63,546 nt of DNA from Phoronis australis (GCA_002633005.1 NMRA01000906.1:29706-93251), one strand, 5' to 3'. Counted from the stretch's first letter, positions 22,982 to 35,565 are shown. The notes: generated by a model from the letters alone, not told the origin. Program-made: numbers and translations.

Positions 22982-24756
22982 ATAGCTCATTGCGCTGTAG
23001 GCCTGACCCGCGTACTCACTGACTCGTGTGACCGGGTGGTTTGAGAGACAAGTAGGCTACTTAGACGCGGGTCTCTGTCATTGCATGACATGACAAGTTC
23101 CAAGGAGGAGCTCAACCAATTAAAGTTCCCTAAATCTTTTGCCTATGTGTGTCCATGTGTACTCAGAATTGTGAGTTCTGGCCTTGACATTTTCTGTAAC
23201 GGGCTAACTGAATTCAAAACAAATAGGAACTGAGTCCTTCAATTAGGTGTTGTAGCGTACAGTCACACGCACATTAGATGTCTCTCTTGTTGTTGTTGAC
23301 CCAGCGGTTACACGCGTATAATAATAATACCGTAACAGTGGCTCATAAAACTTTATTTATGATATGATACGAGAAAACGATTTTCAATACGGTGTACGAT
23401 TTACGATACGGTTAAACCTGAAACAATTAATAAAGATAATACAATATATAATACAAACTGAAGTACCAAATACATCATACTAAAATACAGAAAATTGCAT
23501 ATCTAATAATATTATATCAACTCACAATTTGGCAAACAATAGTTTGCAGAAACTCGTAGTTGCAACAATTTCTATTACAACACTTTCTATGAATAGTAAT
23601 CAAATAATCAAAGAACTGAGAATAGTTGTTTCTAAAGTCAAAGTTTATAGTAAAGCATCAAGAAACAAAGTTGTCTCTTACCAACGCTGGCCATCTGTGA
23701 TATTTTTTAAGCAAGAGCAGCAGCCTCTCTCCAAGCAATATGAATTCTAGAGTAGCTAACAGAATATTTATACTGAACACAAGAAAGGTGGGCGAGATAG
23801 TTCAAAACATGAAAATCCACAAACTTCCTCCAAAATGCTACATCTAGTTCCAAAACAATTCTCTAAACAAAGTCGCTGGTTCCAAAACAATTCTGTGAAT
23901 CAATCTGCTGGACTCCAGCAATGAACCCAAGTCATTACCAATTATGGTGCAGGACAATCAAGAGTTGAGTAATTCCGATGGAAAAGTAACAGATTATTGT
24001 TGTTGTCGGAAACGCATCCCAAAGCTGACAGAGTTTTTCACTGACTTTAAGTTACACAATTTGCAAAACAAGGCACAATTGTTATTATAAACATCCCACA
24101 ACTGGTAACAGACGTGGTGAATCACTTCCCATGAACTCCTAGGAGGTTACAAATTTTGGTAAACAACCAATATGTTTAATTAATTATACACTAGTTGCAT
24201 AACATTGCTTTTAATTAGACTAATTATCTACAGCATCAAAAAAATTTCAACAATAGGTGTGTTGCATGAAAATATTCCAAATGATTTTGAAAATTCAACG
24301 TCGACTTCACTCTCGATTTGTATCTAAGCCAAACGGATGACTTGGTAATGAAAAGTGCCGTTTACACTACAAAAGTTAACAATGATCAGTTGACACAGAA
24401 CGAGATGTTCTAGCTCAAGTATATGTGTAAACGAGACTGATCTGGAGCAAATTGACACCGCGGTGACAACTTTTGCCAACCTGACCCTACCTCTTTCTTC
24501 TCCATTCGTAACCTCCTTCTTGGTGTTTCCCAATTACCCCCTTCTATTCCTAGGACACACGCCTCCCATCAGCCCAGGTCAGTTTTCCCTCACCCCCTCT
24601 CATTGATCCCGGCCCGGTGACAGTATTGCCTGCACCTTCCCCTTTAACAACATCCCCTTCGTATCCGTACATTCTTAGTATCATTCGTAGCTTATTACGT
24701 TAATGTTTTGTTATTTCTTAGGTTACTTAACTTGTGCGTCTCTCCTCCCTGTTAGC
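22982..24756. other. AT-rich spacer between copies A and B
   Basis: No gene recognised. The open frames at 23529-23750 and 24324-24533 are unsupported. Confidence 0.5.
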
Positions 24757-27226
24757 ATGAGGAAGAGATGACCAGGAAGGGACAACTGTTTTAGCGCATT
24801 TTAACGTGATTTCAAAAGTAAATGTTCAAGTTATCTGGAATCCAAGTATTATGTTTGAAAGATTAACTCTTTAGCTATAAAATGACACCACTTTGGTCCT
24901 CAAAGACTGTACATTACTGGTACTGGGATGCTTTGAACGTGACATACTTTACCCTTCCAAAAAATGCCTCTTCCCAGGCATGTACTCGAGCATGAGCCTC
25001 TTTTTTGAACCAACAGATGTCACTAACATGTGCAAATGAGGCTCGCATCGCTACGTCATACGACGTCATACGGCGCGAGCTTCCAATTTGAAACGCCAGG
25101 TGCCTATAGTGTATGACTTGAAACGCAGTAGTCTACCTGATCAGGTATATCTTTGATTCCAAGAAAACTAAGAGCTCACCCAAGTCAATGTTCAAAGAAC
25201 ATTGAGTCTGGTTTCACATGAAAATACATTTAATTTTATTTCGATATGCGTGGACTTTATCATTTTGCTTAAATCCAGATTTAGAAGCAGAAATTTAGTA
25301 GCGTTAGCCCTACTAAGCCGGCCACCACGGTGGCCGGCGTCGTGGCGGTGCCCCGGAAGTCTGATCCATGCACGTGCAATTCGATGAACTAATGCTAGTC
25401 GCTGGTCAGCTCCGCTATGATTCATTTGCCGGGGACGTGCGGCTTAGCTCGAACCTATACCCGTGTTCTGGCTCCAAAGATCGTTTTTTGATCCCCAGTT
25501 TCGGGAAAAGTTCATTTTAATAGGGTCATTCCCTGAAGATGTTTTGAAAGGTGTGATCCCCGAAGTCCTTGGCCTATAGAGCTCATCAAAACTCCTTGTT
25601 GAAACACGGCCACTTGTACAGCGGTTGGGGAAAATAATCGTGTGTCCCAAAAATGTACACACTTCAACGCCTGCACTTCAACTTGAAGTTTATTTTTCGT
25701 ATATATCTGGCCGCGGATTCTACGCCGGCCTAATGCATGACTACACCTTATTTTCAACGTAGGTACGTCACTGAGTCATGGCGTGCCCAGCCTGTGCAGT
25801 ATGCACGGGAATGGCAAGCAAACGATTCGGTTTAGAACTAGAACCAAAATTCATTGCACAATACTACTGGGGCAAGGAAGTGCAAAGACAATCTTTACAA
25901 ATTTATGAGCAATGACTTGAACTTCTTTTTCGATCTACGGTTTGCAATTTTTTAAAGTTCACTAGTCTAGTTTTTAATTCAATAGAGCATTTAGGGCTGC
26001 TCGACATTCATAAACTTATCACTGTTATCGTTAGTGTACATGTACTTCATTGCGATATGGTGGTCTGATGATTGGTCGAATTTTCCCAAGTCAGCCTTCA
26101 ACTAAGTTCAGTGAGGCATCATCATTTCTTACAAGGTAGCTTCTGTGCTGTGCACTATTGTTTTGTGTTTTTGATGTTTTTGGAATCTCAACTTCCAAAC
26201 GTGAGTAGTTGGCAGAGTCATGTCGGAGGTGCATAGAGGGCGCAGCACTGAAAAATGTGGGGCTAAAGCCCCCTCAGCTCCCCCCCCCCGTAGTGCACCG
26301 GCCTATAGACCATATGCAGTGTAGCACTGAAAAAAGTGGGGCTATAGCCCTTCCCCCCAGCGCCCTATGGTGCGCTGCCCATTGACCAAAAGGTCAATTC
26401 TCCCGAACCGCCCCACCGAGAGAGGATCCCGTCTAAAACGGAATGAAAGACTAAAAGCATCAAGCTTGGGAAAGAGTGACAGATGATTCTTTTACACGTC
26501 GTGTAACCCAGCAAGAAATAATATCCCTCAATATGAAAGCCGGTTGTGCGATTTCACAAAAAAAACAGGAAAATAGAGGTAATCACTGAATTCCAACTTT
26601 GGGCCCTCTCTGCGTGAGCGGCCCCTTTAATAATTTGTCAATAAAAACACGAAAAAGGTGGTCACCAATGGCCCCCTTCAAGTACTGCTTAAGTCACTGA
26701 ACGGGAAAACGCTGTCATGCAGTGAATATGGAAGGCAGCAGCAGGCCAGTGGGCGTGTGTGATAACTTGGATTTCTAGTCTCTTATTATGAAAACTATTG
26801 AAGGCAATTATCAGCACCTGCAAACAAGAATTTTGAAGTATGAAGAATTTCAAAAGGAGTTAGCTGTAGTCTTAGTCGTGAAGCTGCCGACATTCCAACC
26901 ACGGCTACTGGTCCTTTGAAGCAAGTGCATATAAACACGAATTTTGAAGAATGGCAAGGACACGTTTTGTGTTGACGGAACTGTCCTTGGGGAGGAAATG
27001 AGACATTTAATAATGAACAACTATTGTGGATTAATTTGGGAGAACACTACCAAAACTAACTTCTAAGTATGCACACTGTGGCGGAATTAAGAAATATGAT
27101 TATGACAGTGCTAACTGTACCTGTGTGCGATTTTTGCCGAAATATCTAACGTTAGACTTACAACAGGCCCGGGAAATGCTTTAGAGTCAGAAAAATAGGC
27201 GTAACATTTCTATAGCAGAAAAAAGG

Positions 27227-27415
27227 TTGATTACCACAGAAGGCCGATGTCTTAAATGCCCAGAAAATTTAGGAAGGCAAGGTGACTTGCCCAGAAAACG
27301 GCAGTCTAAAGGAAAGTACTGCAACCAATTTCAATTATCCGGTGTAACTTCTCTCACTCAACGGCGTTGTTTCACGATACCGCAACCTCCCAAAGAAACG
27401 AAACGCGGAGGATGA
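27227..27415 (+). pseudogene. Zinc-knuckle-like gag remnant, copy B
   Basis: A 62-codon frame with CLKCPEN, GDLPRKR and SKGKYCNQF, aligned with 22025-22225. It is slightly better preserved than copy A but not a complete C2HC knuckle. Confidence 0.35.
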
Positions 27416-27448
27416 GATATTACAGAGTACAATTAGCAATGATTTGAC

Positions 27449-27625
27449 AGTTGAGCTTGAGAAAACCCAGTGTTGAGCTATCGTTTATTAAAGACGTTAA
27501 ATTTTCCGTTGAGAATCTGACTAAAGTCATAGATGAGTGCGACGGGAAGGATATCGAGGAGTACACGGAGAGAAAGGAAGCTTTAAAGGTTGCTTTCTTT
27601 GAAGACCAGGAGCGAAACCGTGAGT
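27449..27625 (+). pseudogene. Gag-like helical segment with possible splice donor
   Basis: An open frame reads LRKPSVELSF, IKDVKFSVENLTKVIDE and ERKEALKVAFFEDQERNRE and then stops. It is charged and helical, and the last codons overlap a good donor (CC|GTGAGTAA). It lies in the 265-bp piece unique to copy B. It probably belongs to the same broken element; function unknown. Confidence 0.35.
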
Positions 27626-27974
27626 AATAAATTAATGAAAAATGCATGGTATTATAATATCAATTAAAAGCTTTCAAACTATTGCGTTTGTGTGCTGTCC
27701 ATATTAATATTTATTCTTGGATACAGGTGTCCACCTCAAAATGAATTTCCCACGGTCGTTCTTTATGCCGATAGCAATTTTTCGTGAACTGAATTAGAAC
27801 AGGAATCATAGACCTCTCGCGCGCTCAGTCTATGGTTCTGACACTTCAAACTTTTCTCAACACATACATGTAGTCTTTGGTGCAGGACTACACGACGCTT
27901 ATTCCCAGCCATCTTATTGGTCCATGTTATCACGTGCCATACACAGGAAACCAGCGAGGGTCAGCTCTATGCTC

Positions 27975-28150
27975 TCACAGGCTGGTTATTGTCACGTGTC
28001 TAATTCATGTAAATTTTCCGTTTGTTCACATTCTCACATGTTTCAGTTCACTTTCCCCGACTAGTGTCAGTTACACAGACGTACTTGTCCAAACACTCTT
28101 CAGTTTTACCCACCCTACCCTCACCTCACTATTGGCAGAAATTATTTTTT
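27975..28150 (+). repeat. Dispersed repeat, uninterrupted copy (empty site)
   Basis: Inverted match to 32406-32560 plus 31757-31815. Here the sequence is continuous through AGTTTTAC at 28102-28109, where the other copy carries a 609-bp insertion. Confidence 0.8.
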
Positions 28151-28229
28151 AGTTTAGTTTCAACCCTATTCTTTGTGATTGTATACTGGTTTTGCCAACC
28201 TCGATCTCCTTTTCATCTCTGGTAACTCA

Positions 28230-29130
28230 GTAGCTTGTGATGATATCTTACACCGACGACTGATTAAGTCCATTCTGGAAATTAGGGTTGAGGGGTCAGC
28301 TCTCTTTTGTTCGATAGTTGCTCTAATCTCCAATAAGATCATATCTTATTGACTCACTGGGCTGTGGTGTTAAAATAAATTAGGTTATAAAATGTATGAA
28401 CATAAACTAAAGACATTTTTCTGAATTCCCCCGTCAGATAGGCTGGTCATGCTTAAAGTTTTTGAATCACCAAAATCGCCCAACTATATAATCGAAGTTA
28501 AGACTCACACGCTCACAACCGCTGTCCGCCTGCTAAAGTCACGGAAAGGGAAAACGCCCTAATGAACTTTAAAAACCTGTCATTTATCTTTATGACTCCA
28601 ATGACGTCATTTTTCACAGAAGTTCACATTAAATTTAGAACCCCCATTAATCTTGAGTTGAGCTAACACGGCGCTGTCAACCGGGAAATAGTGCGAACCG
28701 AAATTCGATGATAAATTAGGGAGGAAACGCGGTAGGGGATACATTCATATATTTTTGGAAAGATAACGTTGCGAGGAATCCAACGATACCAAAAGCATGC
28801 GTGTACATGACGGCGACATCTCGTTGCTCCCAACTTGTTCGATTCTATAGCCCAACAACAAGTTGGGAAGTTTACCCCCGTAGCCAATATCTTACACGAC
28901 TGCTTAACTCCATTCTTGCGTTGATGGTTGGAGGGCCTGCGCTCTGTTGTTCGATAATTGCTCTCTCAGATCAGATCGTATCTAACCTGACTGGGCTGGG
29001 CTGATAAAAATGAACGTTAAGTTGTAACATATTTGAGCTTAAACCAATAGCATTTCTGAATTCCTCGTCAAATGCCGATCATGTTGCGTTTTTGAATCAA
29101 CTATATCGCCCAACTACAACAGAAGTTATA
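28230..29130 (+). repeat. Local tandem duplication, two diverged units
   Basis: 28240-28500 and 28885-29130 align in order: CTTACAC...GACTG, TGTTCGATA.TTGCTCT, CTGGGCTG.TG, then GAATTCC..GTCA and ATCGCCCAACTA. Each unit is about 250 bp, about 640 bp apart. No coding sense. Confidence 0.7.
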
Positions 29131-29156
29131 GTCCAGTCATTCTACGGATGACCCGG

Positions 29157-29290
29157 AAAAAATTGCAACAGAAGATTTTATTGAACAAATCGTATCCTCT
29201 CACACCCCTTAGTGTGAGAAAAAAGTCTACCGAAATCGGAGTGGGGGAAGTTGATTTTCAAGATGGCGGACAAAATGGCCGCCAGATTTG
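29157..29290 (+). repeat. Dispersed repeat, pair of 13155-13290
   Basis: Shares AAATTGCAACAGAAG, CTACCGAAATCGGAGTGG and a TTCA.GATGGCGG end with the copy at 13 kb. Confidence 0.7.
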
Positions 29291-29344
29291 CAGATGACCA
29301 TTATAACTCGAGAGTGGAATGCGATAGAGTAAAAATTCACAAAG

Positions 29345-29755
29345 GTTTAGCTATCTTTGGTGGGTCAACAAATCCATTGGAAATAGTTTTGCATGGCTGT
29401 GGTAACACCATCCGCCATTTTCCAAGATGGCCTCCAAAACTATTTGGAGTCGCACAACTCTTACCAACAGATTAGTGTGTCGTCTTGCTTCAAACATTGC
29501 ATCATAGGTTTTCTAGGTCGACTAATCCATTGAGACTCATTGAGTTTGGCTCTAATTATTACTTCCACCACTTTCTAAGATGGCCACCAAATAGTTGCTT
29601 CATGTAAGAACTTCAGATTCCAGAGACACGCCATTTTCACAGATTTCATATCCTGAGTGTTTTAGGTCAGCAGGTCCATTACAATAATTTTTGTCTGGCT
29701 CTGATAATTACGACTACCATTTTCAAGATTGTTTAGCGAATAATAACTTATTTGG
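29345..29755 (+). repeat. Diverged tandem array, about 155-bp unit, three copies
   Basis: Units begin near 29355, 29511 and 29661. Each contains a GGTC(A/G)(A/G)C..(A/G)TCCATT block followed about 70 bp later by CCA(C/T)TTTC.AAGATGGC. Divergence is high, so the array is old. Confidence 0.65.
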
Positions 29756-31756
29756 GCGAAAAACATCAGGTTTGCCTGGACTGAAGGATCATTCTCCTCC
29801 TGAAAAAATTTGCTGTATCGAAAATAACTCTCTGCGATTAATTTAGTGATCTTCTATCCACAACGTCTGTGTCACCTCCAGTTAGTTGTAAATGCTAACA
29901 CCAACAGTTGAGACAGGAGAAAGGTTTAGCAAGGTATGTTTAGCAAGTTAAACAGTTTATAAGTACTTGCTCAGCTCCCACCTTGCTTCTCTTTAATGAT
30001 GTTACAGGTCTGTCTGAAGCAGTCATTCTCAGTCTGTGGTCAAAATCTCTGCACAATGAACCAGTATTTACACAACTAATCTCTGTCAACTGAAAATGTA
30101 TCTTCATTCTCGGGGAACTTCAAATACGAAATATATACTGCGTAGCGAGAAAAAAAAAAGATTTAGCAGAACCACCTTGGAACCGCACAGCCGCGTGGAT
30201 AGTTGTTTACCACTTATCCAAGGTCAAAGGTTAAAGGGCTTTCAAGTAAATCGAGTCTCCCGCCAGGTACAGAACAGCTTCAGTCCTTTCATTCACAAAT
30301 TCACCATAACATTGAACCAACGAGGTGTGGTTATGATAGAATGGTGGCGGGGAAAACGAAGACAAAACGTAGCTTTGATCCTAAGGGAGTTGTGCGTCTA
30401 CATGCATACGACCGTTGACGTTGAAAACGAATGCTACGAGTTGCCTCAGGCCCGGCCTCAGTGTGGTCATGAACACAGAAAGTTGTGAAAAGAGATAAAT
30501 CCTCCCCCTTATTCCTTAATTCAATTATTAAGTTAACATTTCGATGTTTCGATTTCATGTTGACGACTTACTTTAACCACCAATTCAATTTTTGTTATCT
30601 ATTTCTTACTTGGTTTGGTATCAGTCTCCCAGCACGTGACGTGTACAGGCTATGAACTGTGACCTACTTTTCTAAGTAGGTCGTACAAAACGGCATAAGT
30701 TGGCTGCGAAAGATAGGTCTATTTGAGGTTTTAATGATATTTAAGTTAGTTACGCACTGCAAAATTAGTTGACATTGCAAGAAAACATTGAAATAGATGA
30801 CATAGTTAAGGATTCTATAGGTTATGTATACCGAAAACAAGTTTTCACAGAGTAATTAACCAAAGACTTACAGATTTTCTCGTGTCCCAGTTTAATCGGC
30901 TTTTTCTCGGCTTCGGCAAATCGACTTTATTTGAACTTAGGAACACGAGTTCTCGAAAATGGCACGATGGATTTCGCTGAAACTTTCCTAAGTTAATATT
31001 TAGTCACCAATCTCAAAAACGCTGTTAGGATTTTTGATATAAAAGCTTAGTTTTTGTGTAATGTGGCAAAGACGAATACGACTTCAATTATTTACAAAAA
31101 TACCTTAGGTTTTGCGAGTTTATTTGTCATAGAAACCAAACAAACAAACTAATCGAAAATTCCTAACAGCGTTTTTGAGGTAATTGATGAAGTTTTCATT
31201 TAAAAAAGGTTTCGTTAAAATCGGCTGAGGGGTTATTTTGCTATGAATGTACCTTTCTTAAAAATGAAATTTTTACTTAAAAAAGGTTTTTACGTAAAAA
31301 TAATAAAGACAAATAAATACAAAAAGTATATTTATATTTCCTGGTCTTTGTTCTTTCAGAAAATATTTACTTTTACTAGGTGACAAGGCTTAGTTTTTTG
31401 ATATAAGTGTTAGAATGGAGGCCACTAAATAAGGTTGGACATAACCTTAACCAAATTCATATCAAAATTGTATGAAAATTGAGCGGAATTTTATGGTTTC
31501 CATGTGTTGGTCAAAGCTCACTCGCTTTTCCACGCAAAACATCTATTCAAAGCCAACTGAGGCCAGGGAAGTACCGTACTTTGAACGGCTAATGCTTCGA
31601 AGAGGTTGACAGGATTTCAGTTCCCGAGAGCGCTTATAGATGGCAGTATAATCAACATCATAAGCATATTTTTTGAAATCCATAGAGAAAAAGTGGTGAC
31701 CAAAAAGGTTGAAAAATGACTAATATTCAATTGAGGGTGCATTTTAGTTCCACATA
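29756..31756. other. No gene seen
   Basis: AT-rich. The open frame at 30096-30488 is without recognisable domains. Nothing else is supported. Confidence 0.5.
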
Positions 31757-32560
31757 CTATCATAAAATATAATAATCTCTGCCAATAGTGAGGCGAGAAT
31801 TGGGTGGGTAAAACTGGTCGCTACCGGTCTGTGCTGTTCCCTGCATGCTTAGCCCTGCCAGCACGCAGGTATCACGCAGTGGCACGCGCTTTAGCATTGG
31901 TCGATGTAACCTCGGCAGTCACTGGTTAGGTTTAAAACACCGTGAAAAAATGGCGGACTGTGAGCGATTATTAGCCTTGTCATGCAAATGGCGTCGTAGC
32001 AACTATTTCGTTTCCTGCAGTGAATAGCCGCATGTACAATATCTCAGTGGGCGATTTTAACCGGTGTGTTATTCATTCTGTATGAATACATGACAGTATC
32101 GTAAACAAAAGTCATCGACAGTAGAAAGATGCTCTCCTTAAAGGCGCAACCACAATTTCTAGGATTCACTTTTCCTGAACATGAATTTTAAGCACCGCCT
32201 CTGTACTGGTTCCTAGGTACAACAGACCACATTTACACTTCAGTCCATCACTTATGCCAGTTTGTTTCCGTAAAGCGCTGCGTGTTGAGAATTCGAACAG
32301 CCAATCAGAAACGCCGGTGTACAAAAATTTCCCGAGGAAAATTGAGACCTCGAAATGAATTAAGTGATACCTCTGTGCTGGCGCGGCTACCGCCCCACCT
32401 AGAGAAGGCAGGGAACCAGCGAGAGTAAAACTGAAGAGTGTTTGGACAATGTGTAGTAACTGACAGAACTGAGTCAAGGAAATTGAAGTGAAACAAGTGA
32501 GAATGCGAACAAACGGAAAACTCCTATGATTTAGACACGTGACAATAATCAGCATGTGCA
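31757..32560 (-). repeat. Dispersed repeat, copy split by an insertion
   Basis: The outer parts (31757-31815 and 32425-32560) are an inverted match to 27975-28150. The 201-codon minus-strand frame 32166-32771 crosses the insertion and repeat borders, so I do not treat it as a gene. Confidence 0.75.
31816..32424. mobile_element. 609-bp non-autonomous insertion with 8-bp target duplication
   Basis: GTAAAACT occurs at 31808-31815 and again at 32425-32432, directly flanking this insert. The related repeat at 27975-28150 has the site once, on the other strand. The ends read GGTCGCTACCGG and, from the right, TCTCGCTGGTTCC, a weak terminal inverted repeat. An 8-bp duplication is typical of hAT elements. 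No transposase is present. Confidence 0.75.
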
Positions 32561-33163
32561 TGCCGTGAATAATACGCTTATGAAAGTCACATAACTTTCT
32601 AGCGCTCGTCCTTCTGAGGGGATTTTCCGGGATCAAAGAGATAGCGGCGCCAGAGTCGGACTCGGTTGCGATGTCCGCATTGTCCGGTGCGAGCAAGACC
32701 CAATTAAGTGTAATTAGCCGATTATAACGTGTAGTAAACACCTCTGCCTGTACATACTGGCGAGTTTTCAAAATGTATTAACCAACAGTTTTCGTTACAA
32801 ACAACTTACCACAGCTGTATTCAGATGGAAAAACCAACCAAGTTTGGTTTTCGATTTTTAAAATTCGATGAACTATTAAGCTAAAAACTACAAACATTGG
32901 GTAAACGACTCTGCGTATTGATATACTCCGTGGATTAACAAACATTGGTCAGAGTTAACAATATCACGTGGATTATTCTTTTAATATACAACTAAGCTAC
33001 ATTGAAACATTTATGAACAACACACAGTGACTAAATTAGACGTCAATAATTTTTAAAACATCGCTTATGGCCCAGTGCATTCCGAACTATTTTACTCCCG
33101 GGGAAGTACACTAACCAGAAAACTGCTATTCGCGGAAATGCATCAATTTCGATAGTTAGCAGC
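32556..33163 (+). repeat. Inverted repeat arm, partner of 52808-53424
   Basis: About 600 bp match 52808-53424 in opposite orientation, including ATCGCTTATGGCCCAGTGCA and the CCAGAGTCGGACTCGGTTGC segment. The pair is 20 kb apart, so it is best read as two inserted copies of one repeat family. Confidence 0.85.
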
Positions 33164-33394
33164 ATAGTTATCGGACAATTTGTGATTTATGGTTCACATG
33201 GGCCTACTGTGAAAACTACGAAAGCATGTTTGTGCACAAATTCCAACTTAGGAGTACCTGTGAATGCAAAAGATACTTAGCCTATATAACGTTTTTGGTT
33301 TAGAAAAATATTAATTTTGTTCGAATTAAAAAATGCGCCTCTGCAACGATTTGACTAGTTGAACCTTTGCTTGTTTATAATTCAACATTCTCAA

Positions 33395-33505
33395 GTGAGC
33401 AGTTCTTCTTGGAAGGGTTGAGTGGCCCTTAAAAGGGTCGTTGGTTGTAGTGTGCATGAGCCTTAGGACCCTTAGGTATAGCGTGAAATGGTTCTTAAAA
33501 GAACC
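33395..33505 (-). ncRNA. Two histone-mRNA-like 3' stem-loops
   Basis: On the minus strand, GGTTCTTTTAAGAACC (33505-33490) and GACCCTTTTAAGGGCC (33439-33424) match the shape of the replication-dependent histone 3' stem-loop, GGCYCTTTTMAGRGCC: six-bp stem and TTTA loop. The second is preceded by AACCAAC and followed by ACTCAACC. About 14 bases later comes CAAGAAGAA, like the U7-binding histone downstream element. The first stem is perfectly paired by compensating changes; the second has one mismatch. No histone frame is present upstream, so this may be a relic or a chance hairpin. Confidence 0.4.
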
Positions 33506-33995
33506 GTTGAATGATTCAACATAAATCACACAGTATACCATGCTCATCCAAGTACTGAAGGTCTTCTTCATAGCAAGTTTTCATCAGGGAATGCTGGATG
33601 AAAACAGAGGAGATGACAATATCGATGACAGTTGTAACACCTTAAATAGTATTACTGTTCACCAACGTCGTCACGAACCCTGCCTCGTTCAGTTCTTTTT
33701 CCTGTATCCACAAATAATCCTGAACTGTCGGGAAAAAGTGACAGACAACACAACGCATCAAATTTCGAAAATCATCGCCTTCGTACGATTCCGTGTTGCT
33801 GTCACCAGACATGTTCTTCTCCAACATCCATGTAGAAAATCGACGTTGCAAGTGATGGAAACTTGTCTACGCTGTCATCCTTTGTTTCTAACCCTTAATT
33901 CATTTTTAATAAAGGGTTCCTGTTTTTGTCTCATGTTGGTAGTGCATAACTTTTGGTTTTACAATGTATTAATCGTGTTAAATACATATACTGTA
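33506..33995. other. No gene supported
   Basis: An open plus-strand frame (33540-34004) lacks any recognisable domain and runs into the repeat at 33996. Confidence 0.45.
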
Positions 33996-34078
33996 TGTTG
34001 GTAGACTCAGCACTGAATGCTACCAAAAAAGCCAGAGCATTCAACATCCCACTTTCAAATATTGACAGATCAAGTAAC
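33996..34078 (+). repeat. Fragment of the 15.7-kb ORF family, copy 2
   Basis: Aligned with 15945-16027. The frame here reads MLVDSALNATKKARAF then NIPLSNIDRSS without the frameshift seen in copy 1. Similarity ends abruptly at 34078, the likely border of the Gypsy insertion. Confidence 0.65.
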
Positions 34079-34377
34079 GCCAATCCAGAACTGTGGTATA
34101 TGTGGTAATACCAGCTACCAACACGTATGATCAATAAATGAAGAAAACCGAGCCAATGTCAAATACCAACAAACAACTTTATCAGCCATCAACTTCGACA
34201 CGCCATCTGGCGATTACCGTAACAATTACACAAAACTCTGATCTGAAGATATCGAGTCCGACTCCGAAGGAGTTACTAATCAGAATTCAGAACACAATGA
34301 TAACAAAGGGTAGACTACCTTTGTTATCTCCAAATAAAAGGTATCTGGGGATTATTCTGCCCCACACAAACACTTAA

Positions 34378-35565
34378 TCACAGATCCAACTTCTGAGGGG
34401 GTTTCACTACACGGGAGGATCTTCGCAGTGCTTCTTCACTTGGCGGCGTTTGCAGCGGCTGCGGTGAGCGTGGCGGTTCAGTTGATTGGTCACCAACTTC
34501 GGGTTCCGAAGACGAAGATTCCACACCAGGACTGGTGTCAATAGTGGGTACATGTAGCTCTGGAGTTGAACCAATAGTATCTACAGTAGGACTAGGATGG
34601 GTGTCTTGAACCTCATCATTCATACCAGGATTGGAACGGAGACGGATGTAATCCATGTGACGATGAACCACACGATTGTCCAACAACTGGATTTTGTAAG
34701 ACAGAGGACCAGTCTTTTCGATGATTTCTCCGGATAACCAGACTGCACCACGACCGAAGTTACGAACACTAACAGTGTCTCCAACCTCTACGGATCTGCT
34801 TCTGACATGGTCGTCATGGGAACTCTTTTGTCGCGACTGTTCCCGTAGTACGTTTGACGAAGTATCTGGTCGCATGAGATCCAACGTAGAGCGTATCCTA
34901 CGTTTAAACATCAGTTCTGCTGGGGTACTCCCTTTTGTACTCTGCGGAGTAATCCTGTATCGCGCCAGAAAACGATACATCTTGTTTTCGAGACTACCAC
35001 CATCCATTTTCTTGATACCATTCTTCAGAGTCTGGACAGCTCTTTCTGCGAGTCCATTCGAAGAGAGGTGGTAGGGGCTTGAGAAGATGTGATGAATACC
35101 ATTGGTGTTGGTAAATTCTCGGAATTCCGCACTAGCAAAGCAACTTCCGTTGTCGGTATCGATTGATCTTGGCAGTCCATGGGTAGCGAACAACTGTAGC
35201 AATCGGTCAATTGTCGCACTAGATGTGGTTGTCGTCATAACGGCACCATCTATCCACTTGGAGTGGGCGTCAATAACAACCAGAATCCACTTTCCATTCA
35301 GTGGTCCTGCGTAGTCGATATGTAACCGATCCCATGGATTGGGAGGCCACTCCCAAGGATGTAGAGGAGACTTTGGTGGTGGTGTGGCTACGGCCTGACA
35401 GGTAGAGCACTCCTTCACCTGTGCTTCAATGTCATCATCTAGATGTGGCCACCACACAAAGCTTCTTGCGAGAGCTTTCACCCGGGATGTGTAGCATGAA
35501 GCTCTGCCAATACGCGTTGCTGTCCTTGCTTTGGAATGACTAGTCTGTTCCCCCATAACACACAC
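34378..35565 (-). pseudogene. Gypsy integrase with GPY/F module
   Basis: A 395-codon frame. The end of the zinc-binding region is visible (CSTCQ, about residues 53-57). The core DDE triad appears intact: D84 (HIDYAGPL), D138 (DTDNGSCF) and E174 (NGLAERAVQ), with the family's 35-residue D-E spacing. After a linker, GPLSYKIQL is the GPY/F module of Gypsy integrases that aids target selection. The proline/serine-rich tail ends before the 3' non-coding region. The true protein is a polyprotein part joined to RNase H, but a small deletion and frameshift near 35480-35490 separates them, so it is a broken copy. Confidence 0.85.

Larger units (their letters stand above)
24757..27860 (+). repeat. Copy B of the 18-kb element
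   Basis: Direct, diverged copy. 24757-26310 aligns with 18056-19660, 26745-27430 with 21590-22235, and 27703-27860 with 22232-22400. The Kolobok-like insertion is absent here. Between 27437 and 27703 copy B has about 265 bp that copy A lacks. Confidence 0.8.

Noticed and set aside
29251-29475. 74-codon frame starting MIFKMADKMAARF
   Set aside because: Lies in a dispersed repeat and tandem array; the AAGATGGCGG motif explains the recurring ATG.
32166-32771. 201-codon minus-strand open frame
   Set aside because: It crosses the border of the 609-bp insertion and two repeat families, so it cannot be one gene; no domain seen.
33540-34004. 154-codon open frame
   Set aside because: It runs from unique DNA into a known repeat; Cys/Phe-rich low-quality composition.
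34079-34377. Complete LTR of the Gypsy element
   Set aside because: Without a second LTR or clear TG...CA plus target duplication, borders cannot be set.
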